This document shows positions 40,775 through 49,730 of a stretch of 51,836 bases of DNA, one piece after another (the stretch's first letter is position 1; every line of letters starts with the position of its first letter). Position numbers and translations under genes: made by a program. This stretch comes from a bacterium BMS3Abin02 (GTDB taxonomy: Bacteria > Actinomycetota > Acidimicrobiia > Spongiisociales > UBA4744). The stretch lies in contig BDSU01000042.1 in assembly GCA_002897675.1 (NCBI GenBank), forward strand, positions 1 through 51,836. Reading direction: 5' to 3'. Under the pieces are notes generated by a model. That model saw nothing but the letters and a program-made list of their open reading frames with translations, made no database searches and was not told the origin of the DNA.

Positions 40775-41578
40775 ATGGATCCTGACGTTATCGAGATCGA
40801 GCGCCAAGAGCACGTCGCAACGATCTGGCTGAACCGGCCGGAGAAGCTGAACGCTCTGAGCCTGCCCATGTGGGCCGACCTCCCCAAGGCCGTCCAGGCG
40901 GTCGGAGACGATGGAGAGAGCCGGGCCATCGTCATCGCGGGGCGGGGCCGTGCATTCACCGCCGGGATCGACATCACCGCTCTGGCCTCGTTTCCGGCTC
41001 CCACCGACGTCAAACGTAGACAGGATCTCTACCGCGCGATCAAGCGCCTTCAAGGATCGTTCACCGCGCTCGTCGACAGTCCCCTGCCCGTCATCGCCGC
41101 AATTCACGGCGTGTGCATCGGTGCGGGGGTGGATCTCATCACCGCCGCCGATATTCGCCTCGCCGCCACAGACGCACTGTTCTCGGTACGTGAGACCCGC
41201 CTCGGCATGATCGCGGACGTCGGCACGATGCAGCGCCTTCCCAAGATCATTCCTGCCGGGTATGCCGCCGAGCTCGTCTACACCGGACGCGACATCTCCG
41301 CAGCCGAGGCCGAGCGCATCGGTCTCGTCAACCATGTCTACCCGGACGGCGACGCCCTCATCGCAGCCGCACGGGATCTCGCCGGATCGATCGCCACCAA
41401 TTCGCCGCTTACGATTCGAGGTATCAAACAAGTGCTGCGCGCCGGCGCGAACCGGTCGACCGAAGAGGCGCTCGACTACGTCGCCCTCTGGAACGCGGCA
41501 TTCCTCAACTCCAACGACTTCGCAGAAGGCCTCGCCGCGCTCATTGAGCGCCGTACGCCCGACTTCAAAGGAGAGTGA
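40775..41578 (+). CDS. Enoyl-CoA hydratase/isomerase family, dienoyl-CoA isomerase-like
   Basis: A 267-residue crotonase-fold protein. The oxyanion-hole motifs are RAFTAGIDITALA and HGVCIGAGVDLITAADIRLAA. Glu140 and Asp148 in RETRLGMIADVGTMQRLPK sit 8 residues apart, as in delta3,5-delta2,4-dienoyl-CoA isomerases, and ADVGT(M/L)QRLPK is their signature. It would therefore process unsaturated fatty acyl-CoAs. The mRNA is probably leaderless. The mgtC-like gene follows 1 nt after the stop codon and the guanylyltransferase gene overlaps that one, giving a three-gene transcript with no obvious common role. Confidence 0.88.
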   Translation: MDPDVIEIERQEHVATIWLNRPEKLNALSLPMWADLPKAVQAVGDDGESRAIVIAGRGRAFTAGIDITALASFPAPTDVKRRQDLYRAIKRLQGSFTALVDSPLPVIAAIHGVCIGAGVDLITAADIRLAATDALFSVRETRLGMIADVGTMQRLPKIIPAGYAAELVYTGRDISAAEAERIGLVNHVYPDGDALIAAARDLAGSIATNSPLTIRGIKQVLRAGANRSTEEALDYVALWNAAFLNSNDFAEGLAALIERRTPDFKGE

Positions 41579-41579
41579 C

Positions 41580-42227
41580 GTGGATCTCGTCGTTTTCGGT
41601 GATGCCGGCCGGCTCTTGGTCGCGGCGCTGCTGTCGGGCGCCATCGGATTGGAACGAGAAGTCCGTCTTCAAGCGGCCGGATTCCGCACCCACATGCTCG
41701 TCGGCATCGGATCGGCTCTTTTCACGCTCCTTTCGCTCACTGCGTTCGGCCCAACAGCCGATCCGGCTCGTATCGCCGCGCAGATCGTCACCGGCATCGG
41801 TTTCCTCGGCGCAGGCGCGATTTTCAAGGAAGGCGCCACCGTTCGAGGCCTCACAACGGCAGCAGGGCTGTGGACGGTGGCGGCGATCGGGATGGCCGCC
41901 GGCGTCGGCAGTTTGTTGCTGGCCACCGTCGCCACCGCTGTGGTGCTCCTGGTCCTCTTCGGTTTGCGAATCATCGACGCATGGCTGCGACGGCGCCTCG
42001 GGACCAACCTCGTGACGGTCGAAGTGATCCTCGACGATGCAGCCAGTTTCTCGAAAGTTTGGAAGACTGCAACCAGAATCGACCCTTCCGCCGAAGATGT
42101 CAGCTTTCGGCGACATGGGGACACGGGCGGCATGATGCGCATGGACGTCGATGTGCAGCGCGCCGAAACACTCGTGGAGTTGCTTGCAACCCAGGAAGGC
42201 GTCACCAGAGCCGAGGTAGCGCAATGA
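41580..42227 (+). CDS. MgtC/SapB family membrane protein
   Basis: A 215-residue protein with four to five membrane helices and a C-terminal soluble domain. The conserved stretch AALLSGAIGLEREVRLQAAGFRTHMLVGIGSALFTLLS and GIGFLGAGAIFKEGATVRGLTTAAGLWTVAAIGMAAG is diagnostic. The C-terminal ACT-like domain (LVTVEVILDDAASF to TRAEVAQ) is present. MgtC-type proteins affect Mg2+ homeostasis and ATP synthase activity in pathogens; this may be the general YhiD-type form. The GTG at 41580 has AAAGGAGAG at 41568-41576 and starts one nt after the preceding stop. Confidence 0.9.
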   Translation: MDLVVFGDAGRLLVAALLSGAIGLEREVRLQAAGFRTHMLVGIGSALFTLLSLTAFGPTADPARIAAQIVTGIGFLGAGAIFKEGATVRGLTTAAGLWTVAAIGMAAGVGSLLLATVATAVVLLVLFGLRIIDAWLRRRLGTNLVTVEVILDDAASFSKVWKTATRIDPSAEDVSFRRHGDTGGMMRMDVDVQRAETLVELLATQEGVTRAEVAQ

Positions 42228-43282
42228 CCAGACCAGTCATCCCCGTGATCCTGGCCGGTGGTTCGGGAACGCGGCTCTGGCCGCTCTCGCGACAGGCCAG
42301 CCCGAAGCAGTTCACCGCCCTCACCAGCCCTCGGACGATGCTGCAGGAGACCGTCGAGCGCGCCAAGACGATCGAGGCCGCCGGCGCCCCGATCATCGTG
42401 ACAAGTGCCGCCCTGGCAGCCACCGTTCGCGAGCAGTCACCCGGAGCGACACTGATCATCGAACCTGTCGGACGCAACACGGCACCGGCCGCGGCCCTCG
42501 CCGCGCTCTACTCCACCGCCGAAGGCGCCGATCCGATCCTGCTGGTCATGCCGGCCGATCACGTGATCAAGGACCTCAACGCCTACCTGAATGCGATGGC
42601 TCGAGCGATCCCCCATGCCGACGCCGGCAGGCTCGTCACTTTCGGGATCGTCCCGACCGCACCCGAGACCGGATACGGCTACATCGAGCAGGGAAGCCCC
42701 ATCGCAGATGCGTATCGCGTAGCCAGATTCGTCGAGAAGCCAAATGCCGCGATCGCAGCCAACTACATCGCGTCGGGCCGCTACCTGTGGAACAGCGGCA
42801 TGTTCGTGTTCCGGGCTTCTCGGTTCCTCGATGAGCTCGGCAAACACCGCCCCGAGATGCTCGCCGCCGTCCGCTCAGCTTCGTTGCGTGGCGCTCGAAG
42901 CAACGGAACGATTCGGATCGACCTCGAGTCGTTCGCGGCGATCGAAGGAGATTCGATCGACTACGCGGTGATGGAACAGACGGCAGACGCCGTCGTCGTG
43001 CCTCTCGACGCAGGTTGGAGCGACATCGGCTCGTGGGCCGCCCTCTGGGATATCGGCGATCGCGACGAGAATGACAACATCCTGGCGGGCGACGTCCTCG
43101 CCCTGGACACTTCAGGGTCGTACATACGAGCGGAAAGCCGTCTCGTCGCGATCGCCGGTCTCGATGGTGTCGTCGTTGTCGAGACCCCCGACGCGATCCT
43201 CGTGTGCTCGCGCGAGAAAGCCCAGGACGTCAGACGACTGGTCGAACGTCTCGAGTCGGCGCAACGCCCCGAAGTGGAGTAG
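42224..43282 (+). CDS. manC: Mannose-1-phosphate guanylyltransferase
   Basis: A 352-residue nucleotidyltransferase making GDP-mannose from mannose-1-phosphate and GTP. Motifs include VILAGGSGTRLWPLSRQASPKQF at the N-terminus, EPVGRNTAPAAALAAL, MPADHVI, TAPETGYGYIEQG, FVEKP, LWNSGMFVF and the C-terminal YAVMEQTADAVVVPLDAGWSDIGSW. The second (isomerase) domain of bifunctional AlgA-type enzymes is missing, so it is monofunctional. The ATG overlaps the mgtC-like stop (ATGA). GDP-mannose could feed mannosylated lipids or glycans. Confidence 0.92.
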   Translation: MTRPVIPVILAGGSGTRLWPLSRQASPKQFTALTSPRTMLQETVERAKTIEAAGAPIIVTSAALAATVREQSPGATLIIEPVGRNTAPAAALAALYSTAEGADPILLVMPADHVIKDLNAYLNAMARAIPHADAGRLVTFGIVPTAPETGYGYIEQGSPIADAYRVARFVEKPNAAIAANYIASGRYLWNSGMFVFRASRFLDELGKHRPEMLAAVRSASLRGARSNGTIRIDLESFAAIEGDSIDYAVMEQTADAVVVPLDAGWSDIGSWAALWDIGDRDENDNILAGDVLALDTSGSYIRAESRLVAIAGLDGVVVVETPDAILVCSREKAQDVRRLVERLESAQRPEVE

Positions 43283-43431
43283 CGGAGTCGCCGAGAGGCA
43301 AGAGACAAAGACGCCTCAGCCGCGATCTGGACGGTGAAGGATCGCGGATACGGGATGTCAAGCGCAGGTGCGAACATCGCCTGCATCGTCCTCGATCCTC
43401 ACCGACTGGACCACCCCGAAGCCTCCTGCCG

Positions 43432-44304
43432 TCAGGCAGGGATCGAGCTTCGGTGCTCGTCGACGAGTCGACGCAACTCAGGAAACACAGGGTCGATCTC
43501 ATACGCATACCCGTCCCAGAATCCGTCACGATCGGGATCGAAGCGGCGAGCCGGGGCGACGTCCGCACTCAGGGCGATCCGCTTCATCCGGTGCTCGATC
43601 TCCGGAGCCGACGAGAACGCCTCGCCGACTCGTAGCGGCTCCAGGACCCGAACGCTGACCCGCTGTCCGAACCGCAACTGCGGCGAGTACGGGTATTCCC
43701 ATACACGATGGGTTCCGGTGATCACGACCGGCAGTACGGCAACCCCGAGCCGGTCGGCGAGTCTGAATGCCCCCATCTGGAAGGCAACTTCGACGCCGAG
43801 AATCGACCCCTGCGGAAAGACGACCAAAGCGTCGCCGGAATCGAGCACCGCAGGAGCCTTGCGAAGCAGATCCCGGTATGCGGTTCGCGGTGTCTTCGCC
43901 TTGACGACGACATGATCGGTGGATCGCAGATGGCGACCCAGGACACGCCATTCGACGAGTTCTTGCCTCACGACGAATCTGAGAGCGAGTGGCAGACGCA
44001 TGAGGGCGACAGCATCCGCGAACCCTTCGTGCAACGGTGCCACGACATACGACTTTCCGGGGTCGACGTGCTCCAGACCGCCCACGTCGAGCCTCATGTC
44101 CAGCAAAGAGCACACGCCACTCGCCCACACACGTTCCAGCCGATGAAGCGAACGGCGTGCACCGAGCCGGCCGGCAGCGCTCATCGCCCATGCATGCGGC
44201 CCAAGCAACCACGCGGCACCTGCCGCGGCCCTCGCTGCCGATCGAGCGGTCGCCGTTTCGATCCTGCCTCCCGGGAGGCGATAGGTGTCCACATGTCCAA
44301 CCAA
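43432..44304 (-). CDS. 1-acyl-glycerol-3-phosphate acyltransferase-like (PlsC family)
   Basis: A 290-residue PlsC-domain protein. The catalytic HxxxxD is HEGFAD (His92/Asp97). The second motif is VVFPQGS (163-167), where the family norm is FPEGT; Glu is replaced by Gln165. VVLPVVITGTHRVWEYPYSP follows. An N-terminal basic and hydrophobic stretch may bind the membrane. It may acylate lysophosphatidate or another glycerolipid; the Glu-to-Gln change leaves strict AGPAT function in doubt. The start is uncertain: TTG 44304 gives the longest product, and GTG 44292 is an alternative; neither has a convincing ribosome site. CCTGCC-N4-GGCAGG at 43427-43442 could be a weak terminator at its end. Confidence 0.8.
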   Translation of the reverse strand: MVGHVDTYRLPGGRIETATARSAARAAAGAAWLLGPHAWAMSAAGRLGARRSLHRLERVWASGVCSLLDMRLDVGGLEHVDPGKSYVVAPLHEGFADAVALMRLPLALRFVVRQELVEWRVLGRHLRSTDHVVVKAKTPRTAYRDLLRKAPAVLDSGDALVVFPQGSILGVEVAFQMGAFRLADRLGVAVLPVVITGTHRVWEYPYSPQLRFGQRVSVRVLEPLRVGEAFSSAPEIEHRMKRIALSADVAPARRFDPDRDGFWDGYAYEIDPVFPELRRLVDEHRSSIPA

Positions 44305-44542
44305 CGCACAGCCGGCGCAACTTCATCCCTGCCGCCGCCGGACCGGTGGCCGAGAACGCCAATCGGGCACCTCCGTACTCCGTGTTTCGTACCGCGATGC
44401 GTCGTCGATGCAAGACCAGAGGGCGGATGTGGCGGCTCGAACACAAGCCCTCCCGCCCGTTCGGTTGCATCGAGGACACAGCGAGTCGACATCCGATCAC
44501 CCGAGCCCAATCCGATGCAACGGTCGGGTTGCTCTGTGTCGA

Positions 44543-44585
44543 CGAGCGATGCACAGTCATCGATACACGTACCATGCATCGCTCG
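44543..44585. repeat. 11-bp inverted repeat overlapping the SulP promoter
   Basis: CGAGCGATGCA (44543-44553) and TGCATCGCTCG (44575-44585) are exact complements separated by 21 nt. The right copy covers the expected -35 area of the sulP promoter. It could be a repressor operator or a hairpin. Confidence 0.5.
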
Positions 44586-44594
44586 GTGGTCTCC

Positions 44595-44600
44595 TAGTCT
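44595..44600 (+). promoter_or_regulatory. -10 hexamer TAGTCT for sulP (leaderless)
   Basis: TAGTCT is 6 nt before ATG 44607; no ribosome site is present. Confidence 0.55.
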
Positions 44601-44606
44601 CGGAGC

Positions 44607-46316
44607 ATGCGGGAACGGAACAACGGCCGGAAAGCGAGTGTGCTTCGGCGTTACGTGCCGATCGTGGCGTGGTTGCCGCACTACCGGCGCTCGTGGTTGC
44701 GGCCGGATTTGTTCGCCGGCCTCACGCTGTGGGCGGTGCTCGTGCCGGAAGCCATGGCCTATGCCGGCATCGCCGGGGTCGACCCCGTCATCGGTCTCTA
44801 CACGGTCCCCCTGCCGTTGCTCGCGTACGCCGTTTTCGGCAGTTCCCGCATCATGGTGGTCGGTCCCGACTCGGCGACCGCACTGCTGTCGGCCGCGACG
44901 ATTGGATCCCTGGCTGCAAGCGGCACCGCCGACTACCTGGCCCTGACGGCCGCACTCGCGATCCTCGTCGGGATCCTCTTCTTGGTGTTCGGCCTGCTTC
45001 GCCTCGGATGGGTCACAGACTTCATCTCCCGGCCGGTCATGCAGGGCTTCATCGCCGGCGTCGTGCTGGTCACCATCATCGGTCAGGTTCCGACCCTGAT
45101 AGGACTCGCCCCGACAAGAGGTGACTTCTTTCAGCAGCTCTGGAGCATCCTCGGTGTCTTGGACAACGTCAACCTGACCACGGTCATCGTCGGCGTGGGC
45201 AGCCTTCTCCTGCTCTTCTGGATCAGGAGGTACGCTCCACGGCTCCCGGCGGCCTTGGCGACGATTGTCGTTGCGATCATGGCCGTGACCCTGCTCGACT
45301 TACAAGGTCGCGGGGTCGCCACCGTCGGAACCATCGCCGCGGGTCTGCCCAGACTGGGCCTGCCATCCGTCGGCGGTCTCCATGTGTACAAGACGCTCTT
45401 CTCCGGGGCGCTGGCGATCGTCCTCCTCGGCTACGCCGAGACACTCGGATCTGCCAAGGCCGCCGCTGCCAAGACCGGAGAAACGATCGATCCCAACCAG
45501 GAGCTCCTCGCCTTGGGGCCGGCCAATCTCGGGTCAGGCCTCAGTGGAGGATTCATCGCCGTCGGAAGCTTCTCGAAGACCTCGGTCGCACTCGCCGCCA
45601 ACGCCAAGACACAACTTGGGTTTGTCCTCACAGCGGGTTTGGTCGTCCTGACACTGCTGTATCTCATGCCGGTCTTCAAGCACCTGCCCGACGCCGCCCT
45701 TGCCGCGGTCGTGATCGAGGCGATGGTCGCCCTTGCGGATCCCGCGTACTTCCGGAAGCTCTGGCGCATCAGCCACTCGGAGTTCCTCCTCGCCTTCGTT
45801 GCCATGTTCGGAGTCCTCTCATTGGGTGTGCTGCCCGGAATCGGGGCAGGAATAGCCCTCGACCTGCTCCTTCTGATCCGCAGCGCGAGCCGTCCCCGGG
45901 CGGTCACCCTTGGCAAGACCGCCGGTCACGTGTTCCAGGATCTCTCACTGCATCCCGAGGGAACGACGGTCCCAGGATTGGCTGTGTTCCGCTTCGAGGC
46001 CCCGCTGATCTTCACGAACGCCTCCTTCTTCGTGGAAGAGGTCGAGCGTCTGGTCTCCGAAGGGGACATCGACACGGTGCTCGTCGATGCCGAAGGCATC
46101 AACGGCCTGGACTCCACTGCGGCCGAACGCCTCCTCGAGCTGCACGATGAGCTGAAGCGCCATGAGGTTTCGCTGTGTTTCGCTCGTGTTCGTGATCCGG
46201 TCAAGGACGTGATGCGGGCGAGCGGCGTGCTCGACGCCATCGGCGAGGACCACATCCACGGATCGATCACCGCCGGTGTCAAGGCGTTCAAGCGCGCACA
46301 TAAACGGCCGGACTGA
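44607..46316 (+). CDS. SulP/SLC26-family anion transporter
   Basis: A 569-residue permease. The transport domain starts RYVPIVAWLPHYRRSWLRPDLFAGLTLWAVLVPEAMAYAGIAGV, with PVIGLYTVPLPLLAYAVFGSSRIMVVGPDSATALL typical of SulP. Around 12-14 membrane helices continue to about residue 430. A C-terminal STAS domain begins near residue 450 (VPGLAVFRFEAPLIFTNASFF), with VDAEGINGLDSTAAERLLEL. Substrate may be sulfate, bicarbonate or another anion. No carbonic anhydrase or sulfate gene is nearby. The transcript appears leaderless. Confidence 0.93.
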   Translation: MRERNNGRKASVLRRYVPIVAWLPHYRRSWLRPDLFAGLTLWAVLVPEAMAYAGIAGVDPVIGLYTVPLPLLAYAVFGSSRIMVVGPDSATALLSAATIGSLAASGTADYLALTAALAILVGILFLVFGLLRLGWVTDFISRPVMQGFIAGVVLVTIIGQVPTLIGLAPTRGDFFQQLWSILGVLDNVNLTTVIVGVGSLLLLFWIRRYAPRLPAALATIVVAIMAVTLLDLQGRGVATVGTIAAGLPRLGLPSVGGLHVYKTLFSGALAIVLLGYAETLGSAKAAAAKTGETIDPNQELLALGPANLGSGLSGGFIAVGSFSKTSVALAANAKTQLGFVLTAGLVVLTLLYLMPVFKHLPDAALAAVVIEAMVALADPAYFRKLWRISHSEFLLAFVAMFGVLSLGVLPGIGAGIALDLLLLIRSASRPRAVTLGKTAGHVFQDLSLHPEGTTVPGLAVFRFEAPLIFTNASFFVEEVERLVSEGDIDTVLVDAEGINGLDSTAAERLLELHDELKRHEVSLCFARVRDPVKDVMRASGVLDAIGEDHIHGSITAGVKAFKRAHKRPD

Positions 46317-46340
46317 GACGAGTGCTCTTTGGAATCCGCC

Positions 46341-47462
46341 TCAGAAACCCAGCGCCTTGGCCAAGAGGCGGCGCTGGTGGCGTACCCCACCGAACATGAG
46401 CGACGTTGATTTGGCCCTCTTCAAGTACAAGTGGACGTCGTGCTCCCACGTGAAGCCCGTTCCACCGAGAATCTGGATGGTCTCTCCCGCCGCGCCGACG
46501 TACGCATCGGAACAGACTGCTTTCGCCATCGGCGACGCGATCCTCGTTTCGGCTTCGTCGTCCGCGTTGCGCGCCGCCCAGTGTGCGGCCGACTTCCCGT
46601 GCTCCACCGCCACCAACATGTCGGCACACCTGTGTTTGATCGCCTGGAACGACCCGATCGCCCGGCCGAACTGGAAACGGGTCTTCGCGTACTCGACGGC
46701 CGTTTCCAGACACCACTGCGTTCCCCCTACCTGCTCGACGGCGAGCGCGACGTTGGCAAGCAACAGAACCCGCTCGATCACCGGTCCTGCCGATCCCTCC
46801 GTTCCGAGGAGTCCTCCTGCCACGACATGATCGAAGGACACGTCGGTCTCACGACGGGTCGCGTCCAGTGTCGGCACGACACCCACACGCAGACCCGCCG
46901 CGTCACCAGGAACGAGAAAGAGGCTGACGCCACTCTCGGTCCGGGCCGCGACGACGAGGGTGTCGGCGACGTTGCCGTACGCCACATATCGTTTGAGCCC
47001 ATCGAGTACCCAGCCCTCGTCGGTGGCCGTCGCCCGCATCATGATGTCGTTCGGATCGGTACCGTGCGGTCCCTCGAACAGCGCCATCGTCATGATGCGC
47101 TCTCCCGCGGCGACATCCGGCAGGAACTCCTGCTTCTGCTGTTCCGAGCCGGCCAACAGAATCGCATGGGTCGCCATCACGACGGTCGAGAGGAATGGCC
47201 CCGGAAACAGAGACCTGCCGAGTTCCTCGATGACGATGCTCGTTTCGGTGAATCCGAATCCGACGCCACCGTATTCTTCGGGAATGGCGAGGCTGTGCCA
47301 TCCGAGTTCTGCGCCCGCCTTCCACAACTCGCGGTCGTAACCATCCGGCTTCTCCATCAAATCGCGTACGACCTTCGAATCCACATGATCCTCGAGGAAT
47401 TGACGAGTCGTCTCTTTGAGCATCTGCTGCTCTTGCGTGAGTGCGAAAGTGATCTCAGCCAC
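46341..47462 (-). CDS. Acyl-CoA dehydrogenase (second of a coupled pair)
   Basis: A 373-residue acyl-CoA dehydrogenase. It starts at GTG 47462, with GGAAGGA upstream and an 8-nt overlap with the preceding dehydrogenase. Helical N-domain FALTQEQQMLKETTRQFLED, then WHSLAIPEEYGGVGFGFTET, a middle beta domain with DGLKRYVAYGNVADTLVVAA, and C-terminal helices including EQVGGTQWCLETAVEYAKTRFQFGRAIGSFQAIKHRCADM and GGTGFTWEHDVHLYLKR. Adjacent, overlapping dehydrogenase genes of unequal length often encode alpha2beta2 heterotetramers of the ChsE kind in actinobacteria. The substrate is unknown. Confidence 0.92.
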   Translation of the reverse strand: MAEITFALTQEQQMLKETTRQFLEDHVDSKVVRDLMEKPDGYDRELWKAGAELGWHSLAIPEEYGGVGFGFTETSIVIEELGRSLFPGPFLSTVVMATHAILLAGSEQQKQEFLPDVAAGERIMTMALFEGPHGTDPNDIMMRATATDEGWVLDGLKRYVAYGNVADTLVVAARTESGVSLFLVPGDAAGLRVGVVPTLDATRRETDVSFDHVVAGGLLGTEGSAGPVIERVLLLANVALAVEQVGGTQWCLETAVEYAKTRFQFGRAIGSFQAIKHRCADMLVAVEHGKSAAHWAARNADDEAETRIASPMAKAVCSDAYVGAAGETIQILGGTGFTWEHDVHLYLKRAKSTSLMFGGVRHQRRLLAKALGF

Positions 47463-48636
47463 GGCGAACGTCCTTCCAGGGTATGCCCTTGTCGACCCGC
47501 GGCTCACCCGGGAGGCCGAGCACCCTCTCCCCGAGGATGTTGCGCAGGATCTCCGACGTCCCTCCTTCGATCGAATTGGCTCGGGCACGCAGGAACTGTT
47601 TCTGCCTCGCCTTCGGGTCGCCGATCGACGTCGGTCGAACCATCTGGTAGCCACCGGGGAACAAGGTGCCATCCCAGCCCATCATGTCCAGTGTGAACGC
47701 AGTGATCGCCTTGTTGAGATCGGCCCACGCGAGCTTGCCGGTCGAACCCTCCGGACCGGGGACACCGACCTTTCTCATTTCTGCTGCGCGAATCGTGGTC
47801 AGGCGCATCGCCTCTGTCTCGGCCCACAGCCTCGTCAACTCGTCACGCAACACCGGATCGTCGAGTCCGTATTCTCGCCATGTCTCGACGGCGATTCCGA
47901 TCGCCCCCGATCCTCTGGGGAGAACCTTGCCACCGATCGCCACCCGCTCATTCATCAATGTCGTCATCGCCACGCGCCAGCCTGCACCGACCGCGTCGAT
48001 GCGCTGATCGTCGGGAATCCGCACGTCGTCGAAGAACACCTCGTTGAACTCGGCCTCGCCGGTGATCTGATACAAGGGGCGCACATCGACACCTTCGGCC
48101 TTCATGTCGACAATGAAGTACGTGATGCCCCGATGCTTCGGGGCTTCCGGATCGGTACGTACCGGAAGCATCCCCCACTTGGCCACGTGGGCGAGCGTTG
48201 TCCAAATCTTCTCGCCGTTGACGATCCACTCGTCCCCGTCCCGATAGGCCTTCGTCGACAGACCCGCGAGGTCTGAACCGGCACCTGGTTCGCTGAAGAG
48301 CTGACACCAGATCTCATCGGTTGTGAACATGGGACGCAGCCAGCGGCGCTGCTGCTCCTCCGTGCCGTGTGCCGACAGAACGCCGGCGCCCATGCCGATG
48401 CCGAGGAGATTCAGCTCACGATTCCCGACGGGCGCGCCGGCCACCTCGATGCGATCCTGTACGACAGACTGGTATTTGGGTTTGACACCGAGACCGCCAA
48501 AACCCTCCTTGAAGTGGACCCATGCCAGGCCCAGGTCGTACTGTCTTCCCCAGAACTCCTTGGGATCCGCGTCCGGGTCGAAGCCGGACAAGAGTTCCCC
48601 GATGCGCTCGTCGACGAGCGACCCTTCATCTGTCAT
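47455..48636 (-). CDS. Acyl-CoA dehydrogenase (first of a coupled pair)
   Basis: A 393-residue acyl-CoA dehydrogenase. The ATG at 48636 has AAGGAG 6 nt upstream; the open frame reaches further but lacks family residues. Motifs are WVHFKEGFGGLGVKPKYQ, MFTTDEIWCQLFSEPGAGSDLAGLSTKA (flavin contact), GEKIWTTLAHVAKWGML, EVFFDDVRIPDDQRI, and the C-terminal SIEGGTSEILRNILGERVLGLP. It is translationally coupled to a shorter relative downstream, consistent with a heteromeric enzyme for branched or steroid-like acyl-CoAs (inference). Confidence 0.93.
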   Translation of the reverse strand: MTDEGSLVDERIGELLSGFDPDADPKEFWGRQYDLGLAWVHFKEGFGGLGVKPKYQSVVQDRIEVAGAPVGNRELNLLGIGMGAGVLSAHGTEEQQRRWLRPMFTTDEIWCQLFSEPGAGSDLAGLSTKAYRDGDEWIVNGEKIWTTLAHVAKWGMLPVRTDPEAPKHRGITYFIVDMKAEGVDVRPLYQITGEAEFNEVFFDDVRIPDDQRIDAVGAGWRVAMTTLMNERVAIGGKVLPRGSGAIGIAVETWREYGLDDPVLRDELTRLWAETEAMRLTTIRAAEMRKVGVPGPEGSTGKLAWADLNKAITAFTLDMMGWDGTLFPGGYQMVRPTSIGDPKARQKQFLRARANSIEGGTSEILRNILGERVLGLPGEPRVDKGIPWKDVRRG

Positions 48637-48756
48637 GGCGACTCCTTCTGATCTATCACACGATATCAGGCAAGCCAGATCCAGCCTCGCTGCAAGAGGA
48701 CGTGCCATGCCCTGTTGGACAGATCTACGCTTGTGAAGAATCGAAGGGAGTCGGGA

Positions 48757-49728
48757 ATGAAGACCAGAATCACGGATCTATTCGGAATCGAGCACCCGAT
48801 CGTCCAGGGCGGCCTCATGTGGATCGCCACCGCCGAACTCACTTCTGCAGTCGCCAATGCCGGAGCCATGGGTTTCATGACTGCCCTCAGCCACGAGACG
48901 CCGGACGGTCTTCGCAACGAGATCCGCAAGTGCAGGGACATGACCGACAAGCCGTTCGGGATCAACCTCACGTTCCTGCCGTCGCTGCGGCAACCCGACT
49001 ACCCCGCCTACCTCCAGGTCTGCGCAGAAGAAGGGATCGAGTTCATCGAGACGGCCGGCCGCAACCCCGAACCGTATATGCCTCACATCAAAACCGCCGG
49101 CATGAAGGTGATCCACAAATGCACGTCGGTTCGACATGCGCTCAAGGCCCAGGTGATCGGCTGTGATGCGGTCTCGATCGACGGCTTCGAATGCGCGGGC
49201 CACCCAGGCGAGGACGACGTCACATCGCTGGTGCTGCTTCCGGTGACGGTCGACGCTCTCGACATTCCGATCGTCGCCTCGGGAGGTTTCGGCGATGGCC
49301 GGGGACTGGTTGCCGCGCTGGCTCTGGGCGCCGACGGGATGAACATGGGAACACGCTTCGTCGCGACGAAGGAAGCCCCGGTCCATGACGCGGTCAAGCA
49401 GGCAATCCTCGATCACAACGAGACCGACACGACCCTGATCATGCGCTCACTTCGCAACACCGAGCGTGTCCTCCGCAACAAGACGGCGGAAAAGGTGATC
49501 GAGATCGAATCGACCGGCCACGCAACGATCCAGGACATCGTCCCCTACGTGTCCGGTCGCAGGGGCCTCGAAGAGGTCATCCGGAACGGCAACATCGATG
49601 AGGGAACCATGGCCGTCGGTCAGATCATCGGCTTGATCCACGATATCCCGACCGTGGGAGAACTCATCGATCGCATCATGGCCGAGGCCACTCGAGTCAT
49701 CTCGGACCGACTCGCCAACCTCACATAA
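48757..49728 (+). CDS. Nitronate monooxygenase-family protein (short form)
   Basis: A 323-residue FMN-binding TIM barrel of the 2-nitropropane dioxygenase family. The ATG at 48757 follows AAGGGAG (48744-48750); TACGCT (48725-48730) is a candidate -10. Motifs: ITDLFGIEHPIVQGGLMWIA, GAMGFMTALS, PFGINLTFLPS, GCDAVSIDGFECAGHPGEDD (the loop with active-site His) and PIVASGGFGDGRGLVAALALGADGMNMGTRF. This short form is common next to acyl-CoA dehydrogenases in actinobacteria, where it may reduce enoyl or nitro compounds. It is divergent from the acyl-CoA dehydrogenase pair. Confidence 0.92.
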   Translation: MKTRITDLFGIEHPIVQGGLMWIATAELTSAVANAGAMGFMTALSHETPDGLRNEIRKCRDMTDKPFGINLTFLPSLRQPDYPAYLQVCAEEGIEFIETAGRNPEPYMPHIKTAGMKVIHKCTSVRHALKAQVIGCDAVSIDGFECAGHPGEDDVTSLVLLPVTVDALDIPIVASGGFGDGRGLVAALALGADGMNMGTRFVATKEAPVHDAVKQAILDHNETDTTLIMRSLRNTERVLRNKTAEKVIEIESTGHATIQDIVPYVSGRRGLEEVIRNGNIDEGTMAVGQIIGLIHDIPTVGELIDRIMAEATRVISDRLANLT

Positions 49729-49730
49729 CG

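Larger units (their letters stand above)
44305..44606. other. Intergenic region upstream of the SulP gene
   Basis: No gene seen. Two signals lie near its right end: an inverted repeat at 44543-44585 and TAGTCT at 44595-44600. Frames that extend into the region from either side give no family similarity. Confidence 0.55.
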
